A stretch of DNA of 64,000 nucleotides from Peromyscus leucopus (GCF_004664715.2 NC_051063.1:67593518-67657517), one strand, 5' to 3'. Counted from the first letter of the stretch, positions 44,130-56,365 are shown. The notes: a model not told the origin generated them from the sequence alone. Translations and numbers: made by a program.

Positions 44130-44890
44130 ACATTCTACCTCCTACACCTATTCACATGCTACCTTCTTCATTCATGATGCTCCACCTCCTTCATTTATTC
44201 ACAGGCTACCTCATTTCTTCATTTATTCCTTCCATTCATCTATCATCTCCATTCATTCACAGGTCACCCATTATCTATTTATGTTACACATCCCTCATTT
44301 ATTCACATGCTACCTCTTTCATTCACAGACTATTTCATTTATTCACACTCCACCTCCTTCATTAATTCACAGGGCACATTATTCATTTATTATACTCCAC
44401 CTCCTTCTTTCCTTCATTGGTCACCTTATTCATTCATTTCATTCATGTTCTGCCTCCTCCATTCATACACTGGCCACTTTTTTCAGTTGTTTATGCTGCA
44501 CTTCCTTCATTCATTCTTTACCTCTTTCATTCATATACCACCTTCTTCATTTATTCACAGACCACCTCCTTTGTTTATTCATACTTCACCTCCACCATTC
44601 ATTCATATCCTACCTACTTCATTCATTCATATCCTACCTACTTCATTCATTCATAGACTATCTCCTTCATTTATACTTGTGTTCGACGTCCTGCATCTAT
44701 TCATACTCAACCTCCTTTGTTCATTCACAGACTATTTTCTCAATTCACTCCTTCTCCACCTCCATTTATCACAGATGACCTTTTTCACTCACTTCCTTTA
44801 TGCTCCACATTCTTCATTCATTCCCATACTACCCTCTTCATTATTTTCATTCATATTCTCCCTTCCTGATTTATTCATGTTCTACTTTCA
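44130..44890. repeat. 24-bp minisatellite
   Basis: About 30 degenerate copies of a 24-bp unit. The clearest are at about 44595-44655, where the phrase beginning 'attcattcatatcctaccta' repeats exactly at 24-bp spacing. Because 24 is a multiple of 3, two plus frames stay open (44281-44778 and 44307-45041) with an 8-residue Phe-Ile-His-Ser-type period. This is satellite-like sequence, not a coding gene. Confidence 0.9.
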
Positions 44891-45130
44891 TTTATTTCTT
44901 CACCACATTCTTTGTTTGCCCAATGGCTTTTTTATTCTGAGGGAAATCACCTTCCATTCTATTGTCCAGAAAGAGATTACAAAACTAGACATTAGGTGTT
45001 ACACTAAAATGAATTTAGAGTTGCTTATACAGTGGTGTTGAAGTGATGGATGTGAATGATGGATGGCTTGCTGGCTAAAGAGGAAGTAATAAATACAGTG
45101 GACAGTGACCAAGGTCCAGCATGGAAAGAA

Positions 45131-45475
45131 TGCTGGTTAGTTTTTATCAACCTGACATAAACTAGAGACACTTCCTCAGCTGAGGAATTGCCTCCATCAA
45201 TGTGGGTCATTTTCTTGATTGATGATTGATGTGGGAGGGCCCAGGCAACCATAGGTGGTGACATCTCTGGTCCTGACGTATAAGAAAGCAGGATGAACAA
45301 GCCATGAGGAGCAAGTCAGTAAGCAGCATTACCTTATGGCTTCTTCTTTGGCTCCCGCACTGCCTTAACTTCATGATAGACTGCAATTAGAACGTGTAAA
45401 CTAAATAAACCCTTCCCTTGTCAAGTTGCTTTTGGTATTGGTGTTTATCACTGCAATAGGAAAGAAACTGGGACA
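45131..45475 (+). mobile_element. MT-type MaLR LTR
   Basis: It starts 'tgctggttagtttttatcaa' and passes 'gatgattgatgtgggagggc', 'gtataagaaagcaggatgaa' (TATA-like) and 'ctaaataaacccttcccttg' (polyadenylation signal). This is the full order of an MT LTR, about 345 bp. No clean target duplication was found. Confidence 0.9.
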
Positions 45476-45639
45476 GGGAGTGACCCAGGGGAAGACAGTG
45501 GCGAGAAGACAGTGCCTTAGAGAAGAAGGAACACCAGAGGGTAACAACCCCGGGACATTGGCTGGACACAGATTGGCTGGTCCCTCCATCCATCTCTGTT
45601 AATTGTCTTCCATCCTGTGCCTCCCAACTCTCATCTTTA

Positions 45640-46260
45640 AATCTATTTTTAGACTTTTAAACTGTAGTAAAACACAATGGCACAGAACTGATTGTTTTGA
45701 CTTCTTTCGGGATACAGGTTGTCATCATTAATTACATTCACATGACAGTACGACCACCATCAGTCTCCAGAACTTTTTATCTTGCAAAACCAAAATTCTG
45801 TATGTGTGAAACACTAACTTCCTGTTTCCTCTTTTAAGCTGGTAACCTTGCTTCTATCTCTTTGAAGTTGATGATTCTAGGGACCTCATGTAATTAGTCT
45901 GTTTACAGTGTGCTTATTTCAGTTAGCGTCATGTGCTCAAAGTTAATTCATGAGGTGCTTGGTGGAAGAAATCGTACTATTTTTGCATATCATCTACCCT
46001 TTGATTATTACAAATGATGCTGCTAGTGAACATGGCTATGAAAAAAAAAAATCTGACTCCTCAATCTTGGTTCTTTTGAGTCTATGCCTAAACTGGAGTT
46101 GCTGAGTCATATGGTGATTGTTCCTTCTTTTCAGATGTTGTCACATTGTCCCCCACAGTGACTGACTGCACTGTTTTACATTCCCACCAATAATCAGCAA
46201 AGAGTTCAGTGCCTCCTGTCCATTGTCGATGCTTGCCAATGTCTGGTTTGCTAACAGTCA
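45640..46260 (-). mobile_element. Ancient LINE-1 fragment
   Basis: 'aacacaatggcacagaactg', 'gaccaccatcagtctccaga', 'gctgctagtgaacatggcta' and 'tgctgagtcatatggtgatt' with 'ttttacattcccaccaataa' follow reversed old-L1 sequence. No coding frame is intact. Confidence 0.7.
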
Positions 46261-46543
46261 CCCTAATACCCCGTTCTTCCTCAACTCTCAACTCTTGCAC
46301 TTTGTGCCCCAGTACCCAGACTCTGAACCCTCTCTTCAAAGCCACAATTTCTCTTGGTGGTGCCTTCTAGCCACTGGGCATCACAGAATAGTCACATGTA
46401 AAAGCCTCCCGGGTTTGTTCAAGCGGTCAAGATTTCTCTCTCCAGAATCAAGAACACTTCCTCTACATAGGCAGGGAACATCTCAAACTCAGCATTTATA
46501 AGCCCCAATTTCTGACCTTACCACCATAACCTTAAAAGACTCC
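46261..46543. other. Unassigned non-coding sequence
   Basis: A short segment between the L1 and the ERVK LTR. No feature was seen. Confidence 0.5.
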
Positions 46544-46549
46544 ACCCAC

Positions 46550-47050
46550 TGTTGTTTAATTATGCAAAGATGTATTGTATTTGTTTATGTTTCAGAATAT
46601 TTGTTTAACAATGTAAAGATGTGTTATATTTGTTTATGCTGCATTTGTTTAGTTATGTAAAGATGTGTTGCTGTTTTACCTTGCCTGCCTAAGGCACCTG
46701 ATTGGTCTAGTAAAAAGCTGAATGGCCAATAGTGAGAGAGACAATGTAGGCAGGACTTCTGGGCAGAGAGAGTAAGTAGGAGGAGGAATTTAGCCTTGGG
46801 GAGAAAGAAAGAGACACCAGGGGCCACCCAGATGGACACAGAGGAAGCAGGAAAGTAGTACATACAGAATGAAAGAAAGGTAAAAAGCCCAGAGGCAACA
46901 AAATGTAGAAAAATAGAAACAGGTTAAATTAAGTTAAAAGAGCTACTGTGACAAGCCTAAGCTAAGGCTGAGCTTTGATAATTAATGATAAGACTCCATG
47001 TCTTTATTTGGGAGCTGCTTGGCTGGCTAAAAAAAAAAATTGCAAATACA
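46550..47050 (+). mobile_element. Solo LTR, ERVK-like (mys/MYSERV type)
   Basis: A 501-bp unit from 'tgttgtttaattatgcaaag' to 'ttgcaaataca', with TG...CA ends and a perfect 6-bp target duplication ACCCAC (46544-46549 and 47051-47056), the length typical of ERVK integration. An internal tandem of 'gttatgtaaagatgtgtt'-like 30-60 bp units forms its 5' third. It shares 'ctgattggtctagtaaaaag' and 'agctgaatggccaatagtga' with the inverted copy at 13853-14317. Confidence 0.85.
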
Positions 47051-47056
47051 ACCCAC

Positions 47057-48879
47057 AGCCTCCCCTCTCAAGGGATATTCAGTCCATCTTCCAGAGTGTG
47101 CTGTCCTATAACTTCAGCCATCGTTCATTCCCCCTAGAGACCTGTTCATAGTGCCCTCCTTACACTGTACATACAACTCAGTCGAGAACAAGTGTGTTTC
47201 TATGTCTCTGTGATTGGCACTGACGGGACAGGACCCCAGGTCACACATCCATACCACCTGTCCTACACCACCATCCCACAGATGTATAGAGTGGAGTTTG
47301 TAGGAGCTCAGTGTCCCCTGCCACCAGATCAAGGGGTGGGTGTCATGAATTTCACTCCTTCCTCTCCTAACAGCCAGGGCAGAACTCCAGTGGGGTCAGC
47401 TGGCTCCACCCCTCTTGATCCCTCATTACCTCCCACTCTCCTCTTCTTCCCCAGGGTCCTCTGCTCTGCACCGCTAGCCTCAACTAACCTGCTCACTTTC
47501 CTTTCCTCTCTCCTAACCTGCCAGGCCCATGCCTACCTTGGGGCTTATCTGCAAATGCATCAGAACTCGCACCTCTCCTTGAACCCCCATTCATTTTTTT
47601 TTCCCATAGCCCATTTCACCTTCCAAAGTACACAGTTAGCTCGCCAAGTATTCCCACTGATTTACAAGCGTCACCAGGGATAAGACTTGTACCTGCTTTC
47701 TTTGCTGGGGTTACCCTGGCCAAATGTAACCTTCAAAAGGGTTGCTCTGGCTTATTCAGGATGCATTGAGGTAGAAAAGGTGTTCTTTATTAGGAAGGGA
47801 CATCAGAGCCATGGAGTGGGCCGCTGTGAGGTTTGGATCTTTTAGGACACGGGTTATAATTGAATCTGACAGAAGTACTTGTATCCAGAGTTTGAAGTCC
47901 ACCTGTCAGCAGGCCCTGCAGGGCTGGACTAAGGAGTGGAGAGAGTGGCATGCAAGGCTGGCCCAGATTCCCAGGGATTTGAAGCCTAGGGCTTTCTAGG
48001 CTGCTGGCAAAGAGCCCTTCGGACACTTGTTCTGTCTGTGAATACAGTTAGTTGTTCCATTCTCCTTTGTGGCGGCTCCTGGGCTCCAACTGGGAACAGA
48101 GATGCAGCCTGTCCAGCACCAGCCAGGCCTGGGTTTTGAATAGGAGGATGCCAAGGAAGCCACTTTAAGATTTCAGGTGACTTAGAGTAGAGAGTGATTC
48201 GAACTGGGGAAGTGCTTGGCCTAGGAATACCTAATCTTGCTAGGGTTGGTCCGGCTCAGGCTTAGGGAGTCTAGATAGCCAAGTCCTCTAAACTCCTCCT
48301 CTGGCCTCCCAGCACTGCTAGATTTAGGAAAAGAAGGAGAAGGATTCAGGCTGTCTAGATAAATTTGAATTTCAGGTAAATAAAAACTTTTGTATAGAGA
48401 TGCTTCAAATATTGTAAGAATGATTTATCAAAATTCAAAATTCCTATGTACGACATCTGAAAAATCTATTTCCCGACTACTGTGAGGGGGCAGGGCTGGT
48501 TTATACCCCTCATCCTCAGTGCCCCCCCTTTCCTCCATCTCAGGGCACAGATCTTGAGTTCCAGGTAAGTAAGGCCTCTGCCTCTCCTTTGCTGACCACC
48601 CTCTTATCCCATCACTACACTTTCTGGTCCTGTGGGCTAGAATTCAGGGTAACCATGAAACCAGTATCCAGGTATTTTTTTTCCCTTAGGGCAAGGAAGC
48701 CTGGACCCTGTGGGCAAAACTAGTTGCCCTTTCTGGGGAGAAAATATGACTAGGGTCCCTCTCTGTCTCTCTATCTCTGTCTCTCTGCTCCACAGCAGCA
48801 GAAAAAGGCAGAGATCAATAATTTCACCCACAATCAGCCCTATTACATTAAGTTTTAAGGGGCTGGGCTAGCCCAAAAC
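47057..48879. other. 1.8 kb unassigned sequence
   Basis: The 163-codon frame at 47192-47683 is Pro/Ser/Leu-rich without a domain or splice sites. No repeat was recognised, and composition is average. Confidence 0.45.
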
Positions 48880-51470
48880 CTTCCCAAGTGAAGTCTACAT
48901 TGAGCTCAGCTCAGCCTTAGCTGACTCTAAAGATGGGGTGTGGCCAACCAGTTCCCTGGTTAACCTCACCACAGTTCTAGTAGGAGGAAGGATTTGTTGC
49001 TTCTCCTCATGGAAAGGAGGAGGTCGGGGCTTGCTCTGCCAGGAATATCTCCGGGTCAGATTGCCTGTGTTTACAGCACCAATGGGGACAAGTGGCTTCT
49101 TTCTGATTGTTTCTGGAGAGAGGGAGGAAAAAAAAAAAAAACCGCATTCTGCTAATCAGAAATAAGCTCATGTTGCACAGCAAGAATGCTTTGTCTCTCT
49201 CCCCTGGGGAGCTGCTGCATTTTGGTTGGGGCAACCTTGACTGCTCATGCTTCCTCTCAAGGTGTGGCCTACTTAGCCGAATGAGCCAAGCACAACTATA
49301 ATTAGAATTATATGCAAAATGAAAAGACTGTTTAAGGAACATCTCTGAGTCCTCATAGTCCTAAGCATCTGTTGCCATGGAAGCCGGCGAGCAGCTCTGC
49401 AGTTCTGGAGTGCTAAGTGCCGGTGGCCCACTTGCTGCTAAAGGGCCCCTTTAAATAAAGTTGCCTTTTTTCTCTTTGGTTTCTGAATAAACATCAACCT
49501 GGGTTCTTAGTGCAAAATCCTGATTTCAAGGTTATTGATACCATACTAAATTAATACAGTCTGTGGACGGCACACACTGCCCGGCAAAGCCGGGAATGCT
49601 CCTGTCTCCTGAAGGCTTGACATTTGTCTTTCATCATGTTCTGAAAGGTCACGAGCTACAGATGGATCAGGGTACCTGCCCGAGTTTACATTTACATGCA
49701 GTTTATTTTATTCCCATGCGCTTCTTAGGAGCCCCCTCACTGGAATAAAACTGTAGCGCTTCCGTCTTCTCCAGGCTGGCGAAACTAGAGAGCTGTCACG
49801 CTGCTCTCTCTCCATAATTTGAATTAAAATGAGAAGTAGATGCTGATTTGATATTTCAAAAGCGAAAGCCTTGAGTTTCATGTTGGCTAAGACTGGCCAT
49901 CTTAGAGATCACACCACCGATTTCTTGATGGGATGATGTGGTGGGGGAGAGGAGGGTGATAAGAGAATCTAATCCTATTATGCATTTTATATTTAAACCC
50001 TGGACTCTCACTGCCCCTGCTAACTCAAACACAATTCACCAATAACAGATTCAGAATCGATGGGAGACAGGCATGTGCTCCTCTTCATCCGTGAATGTGT
50101 TGTTTATGTGTGTGTCTCTGTTGAAGAAAACCACTTATGCCTCTGAGTTACTCCCATATCCCCCCTTTTTGGTGTGATAGATACTAAATACTGTCTTATA
50201 TATATATATTTTTAACCAAAATACCTGTGGAGCTGACAGAGCATGATGCATTCATTTTCCTTGATTTTGTAGTGAGGGAAAAGGCTAGCATGAATAATTC
50301 AAAATAATGCTGAGGCTGTTAGGATTTCGTATGGGAGAGGTCATCACAGTTGGGAGGAATGAGCTGGGAAACCATTACTATTCCGCGATCTTTGAATCTC
50401 AAGGTGACATCGTTATTATTTCTCTATATCTATAATGCGGTGCCTCAATAGCTTATTGCTGTGTTTCCCATGTAGGGGAGAAAGATCAATTACATACAGA
50501 CCTCGAAATGTGAACCATAAGCAGAGTGCCTAATAAAACTGTCATTAACAGTCCTCACCATCTTAGATGCGTGCTTCCGGGTCAAGTGGCTTTAAAAAAA
50601 TGATAGCTGGCTCACTGAAAGTTGGAATGAAGAGGATTTGTTTAGAAGGAAGCCATTTCTTAGCCAAATAACAGGAATGCTCTAATCATGTGTGTTAATT
50701 TCAGTATGTAACACAGAAAGCAGCCTCATGATCAGCTTGGCTGCAAGGACCCTTATCCAGAGGTTCCAGCATGTACCCGTGAAACACAAGCTTGTTATAG
50801 GTCTAATATTAGCTGCAAGCACTCTTGAGGAGGCATAGAGCAGTCCCATGCAATCATATCTAATTTATCCTCTTCTATCCAGACTCAGAAAGATATCACC
50901 AAAAAAAAAAAAAAAAAAAAAAAAAAAAACAAAAAACTGCTAAAGTAGTGTTTATAGCACTTTCCTTGCTATTTGTTACCAGTCCATCATCAGCAATAAA
51001 TTTTGCTTTCTCTGGAATGGGATTAAAAAATACACCCCTACATTCAAAAATATTAAAACAGCATAGAGTTATTACTACCTCAGAATCCCCCTTTTTTTCC
51101 TAGCCCCAGAGGTCCTTACATGTTGAAAACCTTTTTGACTTTACAGACTTTTGCAAGCCTTCCCACCAACTTAGTTTTTAATTAAAATGTTCCTGTTAGT
51201 GTTGGAGACATCACATTTGGTTTAAAAGCTTAACAATTCCCAGCATTTGTGATTTTTTTTTGTAAGGTGGATAGGAAGGCACTACAAATCTTTTAAGTTA
51301 TACAAAACTACTTTGACTAGACACCCACACTGCTTACCCAGTGGATCCCACTCATCCCATGTTCTGCTCAGTGCTGGGACAGTCTGGCTTCTAGAGGTGA
51401 GAGCTGAGGAAAGGTACTATTTTGCTTCTAGGTGACGCGATAATGGTTCATTATCATCTGTCATCTACTG
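48880..51470. promoter_or_regulatory. Repeat-free block, candidate conserved noncoding
   Basis: About 2.6 kb with no recognised transposon. It contains a near-perfect RFX X-box GTTGCCATGGAAGC at 49371-49384 and words such as 'tttaaataaagttgcctttt', 'aatttgaattaaaatgagaa' and 'ctcaatagcttattgctgtg'. One long A-run (about 32 A) sits at 50899-50930. The composition resembles developmental enhancers. Confidence 0.42.
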
Positions 51471-51739
51471 GCTAATGACTTTCTGATTTGTCTCCTGAAA
51501 TTTTATTTTAAAATGTATGATTTGGTATTTATTGTGAAATGGTGTTTTAGCTGATAGATGAACTACACCGGTAACAGATAGGGTTGGCTGGCTTCCTAGA
51601 AAGCATCTTTCTTCACCCCCCCCCTTGTGTTCCTTTTCTTGCCTTTCTCTCTGTCCCTCCCTCCTTCTCCCCCAGCCCCACCCCATCTCTGTTCTCGCTG
51701 TAGTGACCAAGCTTGTTTAGAGCTCTTAGGCTCAGGCTG

Positions 51740-52430
51740 TCTTCCTTCCTTTCTTTTTTCTTTTTCTTTTTTCTTTTAATTCTTCTTCACATATTTCATC
51801 CTGGCTGCAGTTTCCCCTCCCTCCCCTTCCTCTAGTTCATTTCCCCATTTCCCCTCTTCCTCAGATCCATCCCCCTTCTGCCTCCCCTCAGAAAAGAGTA
51901 GGCTTTCCAGAGACACCAATTGAACACAGCATCGCATGCTACAATAAAACCAGGCATATACCATCACATCAAGACTGGACGAGGCAACCTAGTAGGAGGA
52001 ATAGGGTCCCACAAATAGGCAAAATAGTCAGAGACAACCCCCCCACCCCCACCACCTCGTGCTCCCACTGTTAGAAATCCCACAAGAATACCAAGCTACT
52101 CAGCTATAACATATACACCGAGGACCTAGGTCAGACCCCTAAAGGCTCCCTGATCTCTGCAAGCCCCCATCTTCCCCTCTTATAACCCCTCAAGTGGCTG
52201 GGCCCTATGGATGCACACTGCTGCACTTGGCGCTTCGTATTCTCAGAACATCCATACAGGATTGCCAAGAGGCAGACTGAGTCTTGTCATCTGAGTGCAC
52301 TGAGCATGAAGAAGGAAGGACCCAAGGTCCTGCAGATGCCATGTGGTCATTTCCCTTTTGTGTAGAACCATCCTCCTTACAAAGCCACTGTATGCCTCTC
52401 CTCAGATCTTGACTCATAGGGCAAAAAACA
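51740..52430 (-). mobile_element. Rodent LINE-1 3' UTR (Lx-like)
   Basis: Read on the plus strand, a T-rich start (the A tail) is followed by 'tttcatcctggctgcagttt', 'gagtaggctttccagagaca', 'ggacgaggcaacctagtagg' and 'agctactcagctataacata'. This is the reversed 3' end of a rodent L1. The inner part beyond about 52200 is less certain. Confidence 0.7.
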
Positions 52431-52434
52431 CCAA

Positions 52435-52462
52435 CCAACCAACCAACCAACCAACCAAATCC
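52435..52462. repeat. (CCAA)n microsatellite
   Basis: Six to seven CAAC tetranucleotides at the end of the L1 segment. Confidence 0.93.
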
Positions 52463-52835
52463 AAACAGGTAGCACTGCAGAAGGGTCCCTAGAAGAAGGC
52501 ATGGTTAGAACTACCCAGCTCGGTGCTTAAAGTGGCACTCAGCTGCTGAAGGAAGGAAGGCATTGAGACCGAGTGAGGCAAGTCCTCCACAGCTCAAACA
52601 CTGTGCCTGGATGGCTCAAATGTGCGCTGCTTAGTGGAAAGAAACACAGAATCCTTTTTTCAGAAAACTTCATATGACATCAACGAGTCGAGAAGATGTA
52701 AATCACAGGTTATAAGCATATCACTCACCTCACGCAAGCGCTTGTCTTCACAGACTGGGTACCCAGATGACCAGAAACTACCACACTTGTGAAGATGAGC
52801 CCCTCGGGGAAGGTGGACATTGTCCAGTGAGCCCC

Positions 52836-53299
52836 ACAAACCTATATTAGGTTTCTATGGTTGTCATAGAAAATTACCACAAACCATGCAGCTTAAACCA
52901 CGGGATATGTGTATTTTTATTCACAGTTCTGAAGGCCAGCGTATGCAGTTGGGGTGTGATAGGGCAGGAGAGAGACGCTGTTCTGGGCTCTCAGTTCTTC
53001 AGGGTGGCTCTGTAGTCCTAAGCATCCTTTAGCTTGGAGCACTGCCACTCCATAACCCATGCTGGTCCTCACAGGCTGTCCTTCCCACTCTCCACATGCC
53101 ATGCTCATTTCGAGTCTCTGGGTCCAGATAATCCTTTCCAGAGAAGACCTAAGATACCGGCCTCAGGTCCCCCTAATTCTCTCTTCCAATTTGATCTCAT
53201 CTTACATTACAGAGAACCTATTTTCAGATAAAGCCAGAGAGTTACTATGAGTTAGGGCTTGAGCATATCTTTTGGGGAAACACAGGTCAAACTACCATA
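52836..53299 (-). mobile_element. MLT1-type MaLR LTR
   Basis: 'aggtttctatggttgtcata', 'accacaaaccatgcagctta', 'tgatctcatcttacattaca' and 'gtcaaactaccatag' follow the reversed MLT1 LTR from end to start. Nearly full length and diverged. Confidence 0.82.
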
Positions 53300-54079
53300 G
53301 TCTCTCCTTGTCAGGCAAATGTATGGTTCCTGGACAGTGGGGTGCTCACAGACCCCGGGAAGGCTGCCTCATCAGGCTTTTGCATGTCCATGGCTGTATC
53401 CAATTGTCCAGCATCCTAGAGAGAGTTTCTAGAATGCCTGACAGACTCTGCCCTTCCCCCATCCTTTTCCAGGAGTGGCCATGAACCCTAGTCCCACTCT
53501 GGAAGTTTGGAGCACAGCCAAGGGGAGGGATTGCTGCAGGCCTGGGAGGTACAGACAGTCACCCAGGAGCTCAGGTCCTGTTCCCACCCTGGGGGCTGCC
53601 TTTGAAGTTGGCAGCAACTCTCAGAGCACAGGGACAGAGCAGTGGAGGGAGGCCCTGGCACACTCTGCTCTTCCACTCTGTTCAAAGAGAATAGTCTGAG
53701 CAAATAGCTTAGCAAATAATGAATGAATGGCAGACTCTGGGCCGGCCCAACAGGAGACCTGCTTACAAGGGTCAGTCTTTCTACAGACGGAACCCCCTGC
53801 CTGAGGCATGCTGAGCCAGGCCTGAAACAGAGAGGGGAGGTGGCCCTTTCTTTCTTTTTTGTTCTTTATTTTTTAACATTTAATTTCTACCTTGCTGCCC
53901 TGAGGATGCTCAGTGGAGGCACAGGTGGTGTGCCAGTGGTCAATGCCAGCCATTGTCTTATTTACTCACCTGCACCTGCAAGAAACTGGAGGGAACAGTG
54001 CGGGAGGAGCCTGGCTTTTCATGGGTAGGGAAGGCATTAACACTCTGAAGGCTTCTGTCTCCAAGCTTTCAGAGCCTGT
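53300..54079. other. Unassigned non-coding sequence
   Basis: No exon or repeat recognised. The frames overlap on both strands. Confidence 0.5.
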
Positions 54080-54400
54080 ATCCCCCTTTGGTCCATAATC
54101 ACAGCTAATGGGCTGGCCACAGAGGCATCAGGGGCATAAAATGGTCTAACACTACATTGACTATAAATAGCAAAGCCATAAGTGACATTACTTTGCAGAT
54201 AAGAAACAATCACATCATTAAGCAAAGGTGTTTAGTGTATCAGTCACCCTAACTTTGATTGATTGCAAGGCATTTGTCTGTCACCGGCACAATGGAAGCT
54301 GTAATGCAACTCAAGGGTTTAAAGAGAAAATTAAGATGAATATTGCTGCTAGCTCTTCAGTTTGCACAGATGCAAAAAGGGTGGGCTTCCCTTGCTGCCT
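54080..54400. promoter_or_regulatory. Candidate conserved noncoding element
   Basis: Repeat-free, with 'cagataagaaacaatcacat' (GATA and SOX-like), 'ctttgattgattgcaaggca' (TCF/LEF and PBX-like) and 'aaaattaagatgaatattgc'. The dense mix of developmental-factor words is compatible with an enhancer. Confidence 0.42.
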
Positions 54401-55548
54401 GCAGGGCTGGCCTTGGCCCGGCTTCCAGGCCCAGCGGCTAACAGACTGCCCTGGGGAAGCAGAGAAGGTAGCCCTGGGGGCTAGACACAGCCCGCCCAGG
54501 GCAGGAGGCAGTGACAACACGGAAGGAAATGCTCCCTCCCCGCAACCTGTCCTTTCTGAAGGGAGCAATGCATTCCAAGATTCCAAGCTGCAAGACTTCC
54601 CCTTTGATTCCAGCCCTGGCATCAGGAAGACTTGTGGAAGAAGTAACTGGCGTTATGTTGACCATTGCTAGGGCTTCGAATGCGAGCATGCTACCCACAA
54701 CTCTGGTAGCCAGTTCAACTTTAATCCCTCTAAGTCAGGCACCGAGCCTAGCTCAGGAAGTACCATGTGGGTTAAGTCACAGTCTCTGGTCTCCAGGATT
54801 GGTGACCCAACCTGAGTGTGGAGGGGGTGAGGTGGGGGGACTTATGGTACCAAGGTGCTAGGAGAGGCTGCTGGATGAATAAATGAAGTGGCTGGAGGGC
54901 TGAGTGAGGCTTCAGACACAACGGAACTGTCCTAGGAAGCCTGGCATCCCTTCCCTCTGCTTGGAGCAGTCAGGAAAGACACAGCAAGGTAGAAGGAGGG
55001 TCCCAAAGGACCTTCAGAGGGAGAGATTTTGGATCAGAGGAGTCACAGACAGAGGTTTTTCCAAAAAACACTGTTCCTGCTACTTGTGTACAGACGGACT
55101 ACATTGGATGCGGGCGGCCAGGACACAGAGCTTCAGAGAGGAAAGCCCATGGGGCTGTGGGGGAGAAATGGCTGGGAAGAACCAGGAAAATGTACAGAAG
55201 GTTTGGGGTGTGTGGCTGGACTGCACCTGTTTTCATGCACAGAACTGTCACTGAAGGCTTCTGCCTGGATGAAGTGGGTAGTCTGAATTGGAGGACAGTG
55301 ACAAGTGTCCCAGGGCCAGGGAGGGACTGGCCAGGGTGGGCATCGAGGAGGAAGCCACACCCTTTGCATCACCTGGTGGTTGGTGCACTGAGATGGTCAC
55401 CGGCTGTTGGGCACCTGGCTCTCAGAGGTGGGAAATGCTTCAGGTGCTAAGAGAAAACCTAGCAAGAGCCAAGCTGTGGACTTGGACATTTGTGTCTTAG
55501 AGGCACATTCGCAAGGATGGGAGTGGAGCCAGTGTCTTCTGTCTGTTG
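54401..55548. other. Unassigned non-coding sequence
   Basis: G-rich and with several overlapping frames, none with a recognisable domain. The 147-codon frame at 54228-54671 begins in the candidate enhancer and is not supported. Confidence 0.45.
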
Positions 55549-55812
55549 TGATTTTTTGTTTGTTTGTTTGTTTTGAGAAAGGATCTCTTGTAGCCCAGAC
55601 TACTTTGAACTTACTTTATAATCTAAGATGACCTGGAATTTCTGATCTTCCTGTCTCTACCTTCCAAGTGCTAAAATTATAGGCATGCATCACTATGGCC
55701 CCTTAAAAAACAAAACAAACAAATAAACAACAACAACAACAAAAAAGTGGCCCTGGGGATTGGAACTCAGGGCCTTGTGCATGCTAGACAGACACTATAC
55801 CAAATAAACTAC
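55549..55812 (-). mobile_element. B4 SINE (ID-B1 fusion), minus
   Basis: A reversed B1 half ('gaaaggatctcttgtagccc' to 'aggcatgcatcactatggcc') is followed by (AAC)n and a reversed ID half ('ggggattggaactcagggcc', 'ttgtgcatgctagacagaca'). The order is that of a reversed B4. (TTTG)n at 55556-55575 is its degraded A tail. Confidence 0.8.
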
Positions 55813-56365
55813 ATCCCATTGTTGCTGTATCCATTGAGATTGTCTTAAAGGATAAAGCAGCAGACTCTGCTCACACTTGTAGTTATTACAAATCTCCTTG
55901 GAAGTGAATGAAACACTATCCGGTTGCAGAAATATTTCACTTACTTGAACACAAGAACTGATCGATCTTGAATAATCATTAAACCAGTCAACAAAATCCT
56001 TAGAATTCATTATATGAATCAATAATCATCTAATCAATCAATCAGGAATAATGTCTACTCAGAAACAGAGGATTCAGGACCCCATGAAGGGTGAAAGAGC
56101 ATATTAAGTCACCAGCCCACTGCCACAAGCTCTTTCCTGTCTGGCTCCTTAATATTGCCATTGGATTCCCAGGGGAAGACTGGTCCTGTTCCTGCTGTGT
56201 CAGCACTAAGACACTTCAGGCTGTAAAGTTGGGATGCCAGCACTATCTCAGGAAAGGATGGACACCTCAGATTGTCCATGGTGTTTCCTGTAGCTTTGGG
56301 TTAGTTCTTTCTGTGCCTCCAGTTTCTTGACTTCTTGTATTCTCTCTGGTTCTCTTGTGTCTATG
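55813..56365. other. Unassigned non-coding sequence
   Basis: AT-rich, with 'aatcaataatcatctaatca' near 56018. No feature recognised. Confidence 0.45.

Noticed and set aside
44307..45041. 244-codon frame (and the 165-codon frame at 44281-44778)
   Set aside because: Both are by-products of a 24-bp minisatellite whose unit length is a multiple of three.
47192..47683. 163-codon plus-strand frame
   Set aside because: Low-information Pro/Ser/Leu/Thr content, no recognisable family and no splice signals that would make an exon.
52435..52462. Short direct repeats suggestive of a CRISPR array
   Set aside because: These are tetranucleotide microsatellites without spacers, in a mammalian genome.
54228..54671. 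147-codon plus-strand frame
   Set aside because: Its first half lies in enhancer-like AT-rich DNA and its second in GC-rich DNA with an equally long frame on the other strand.
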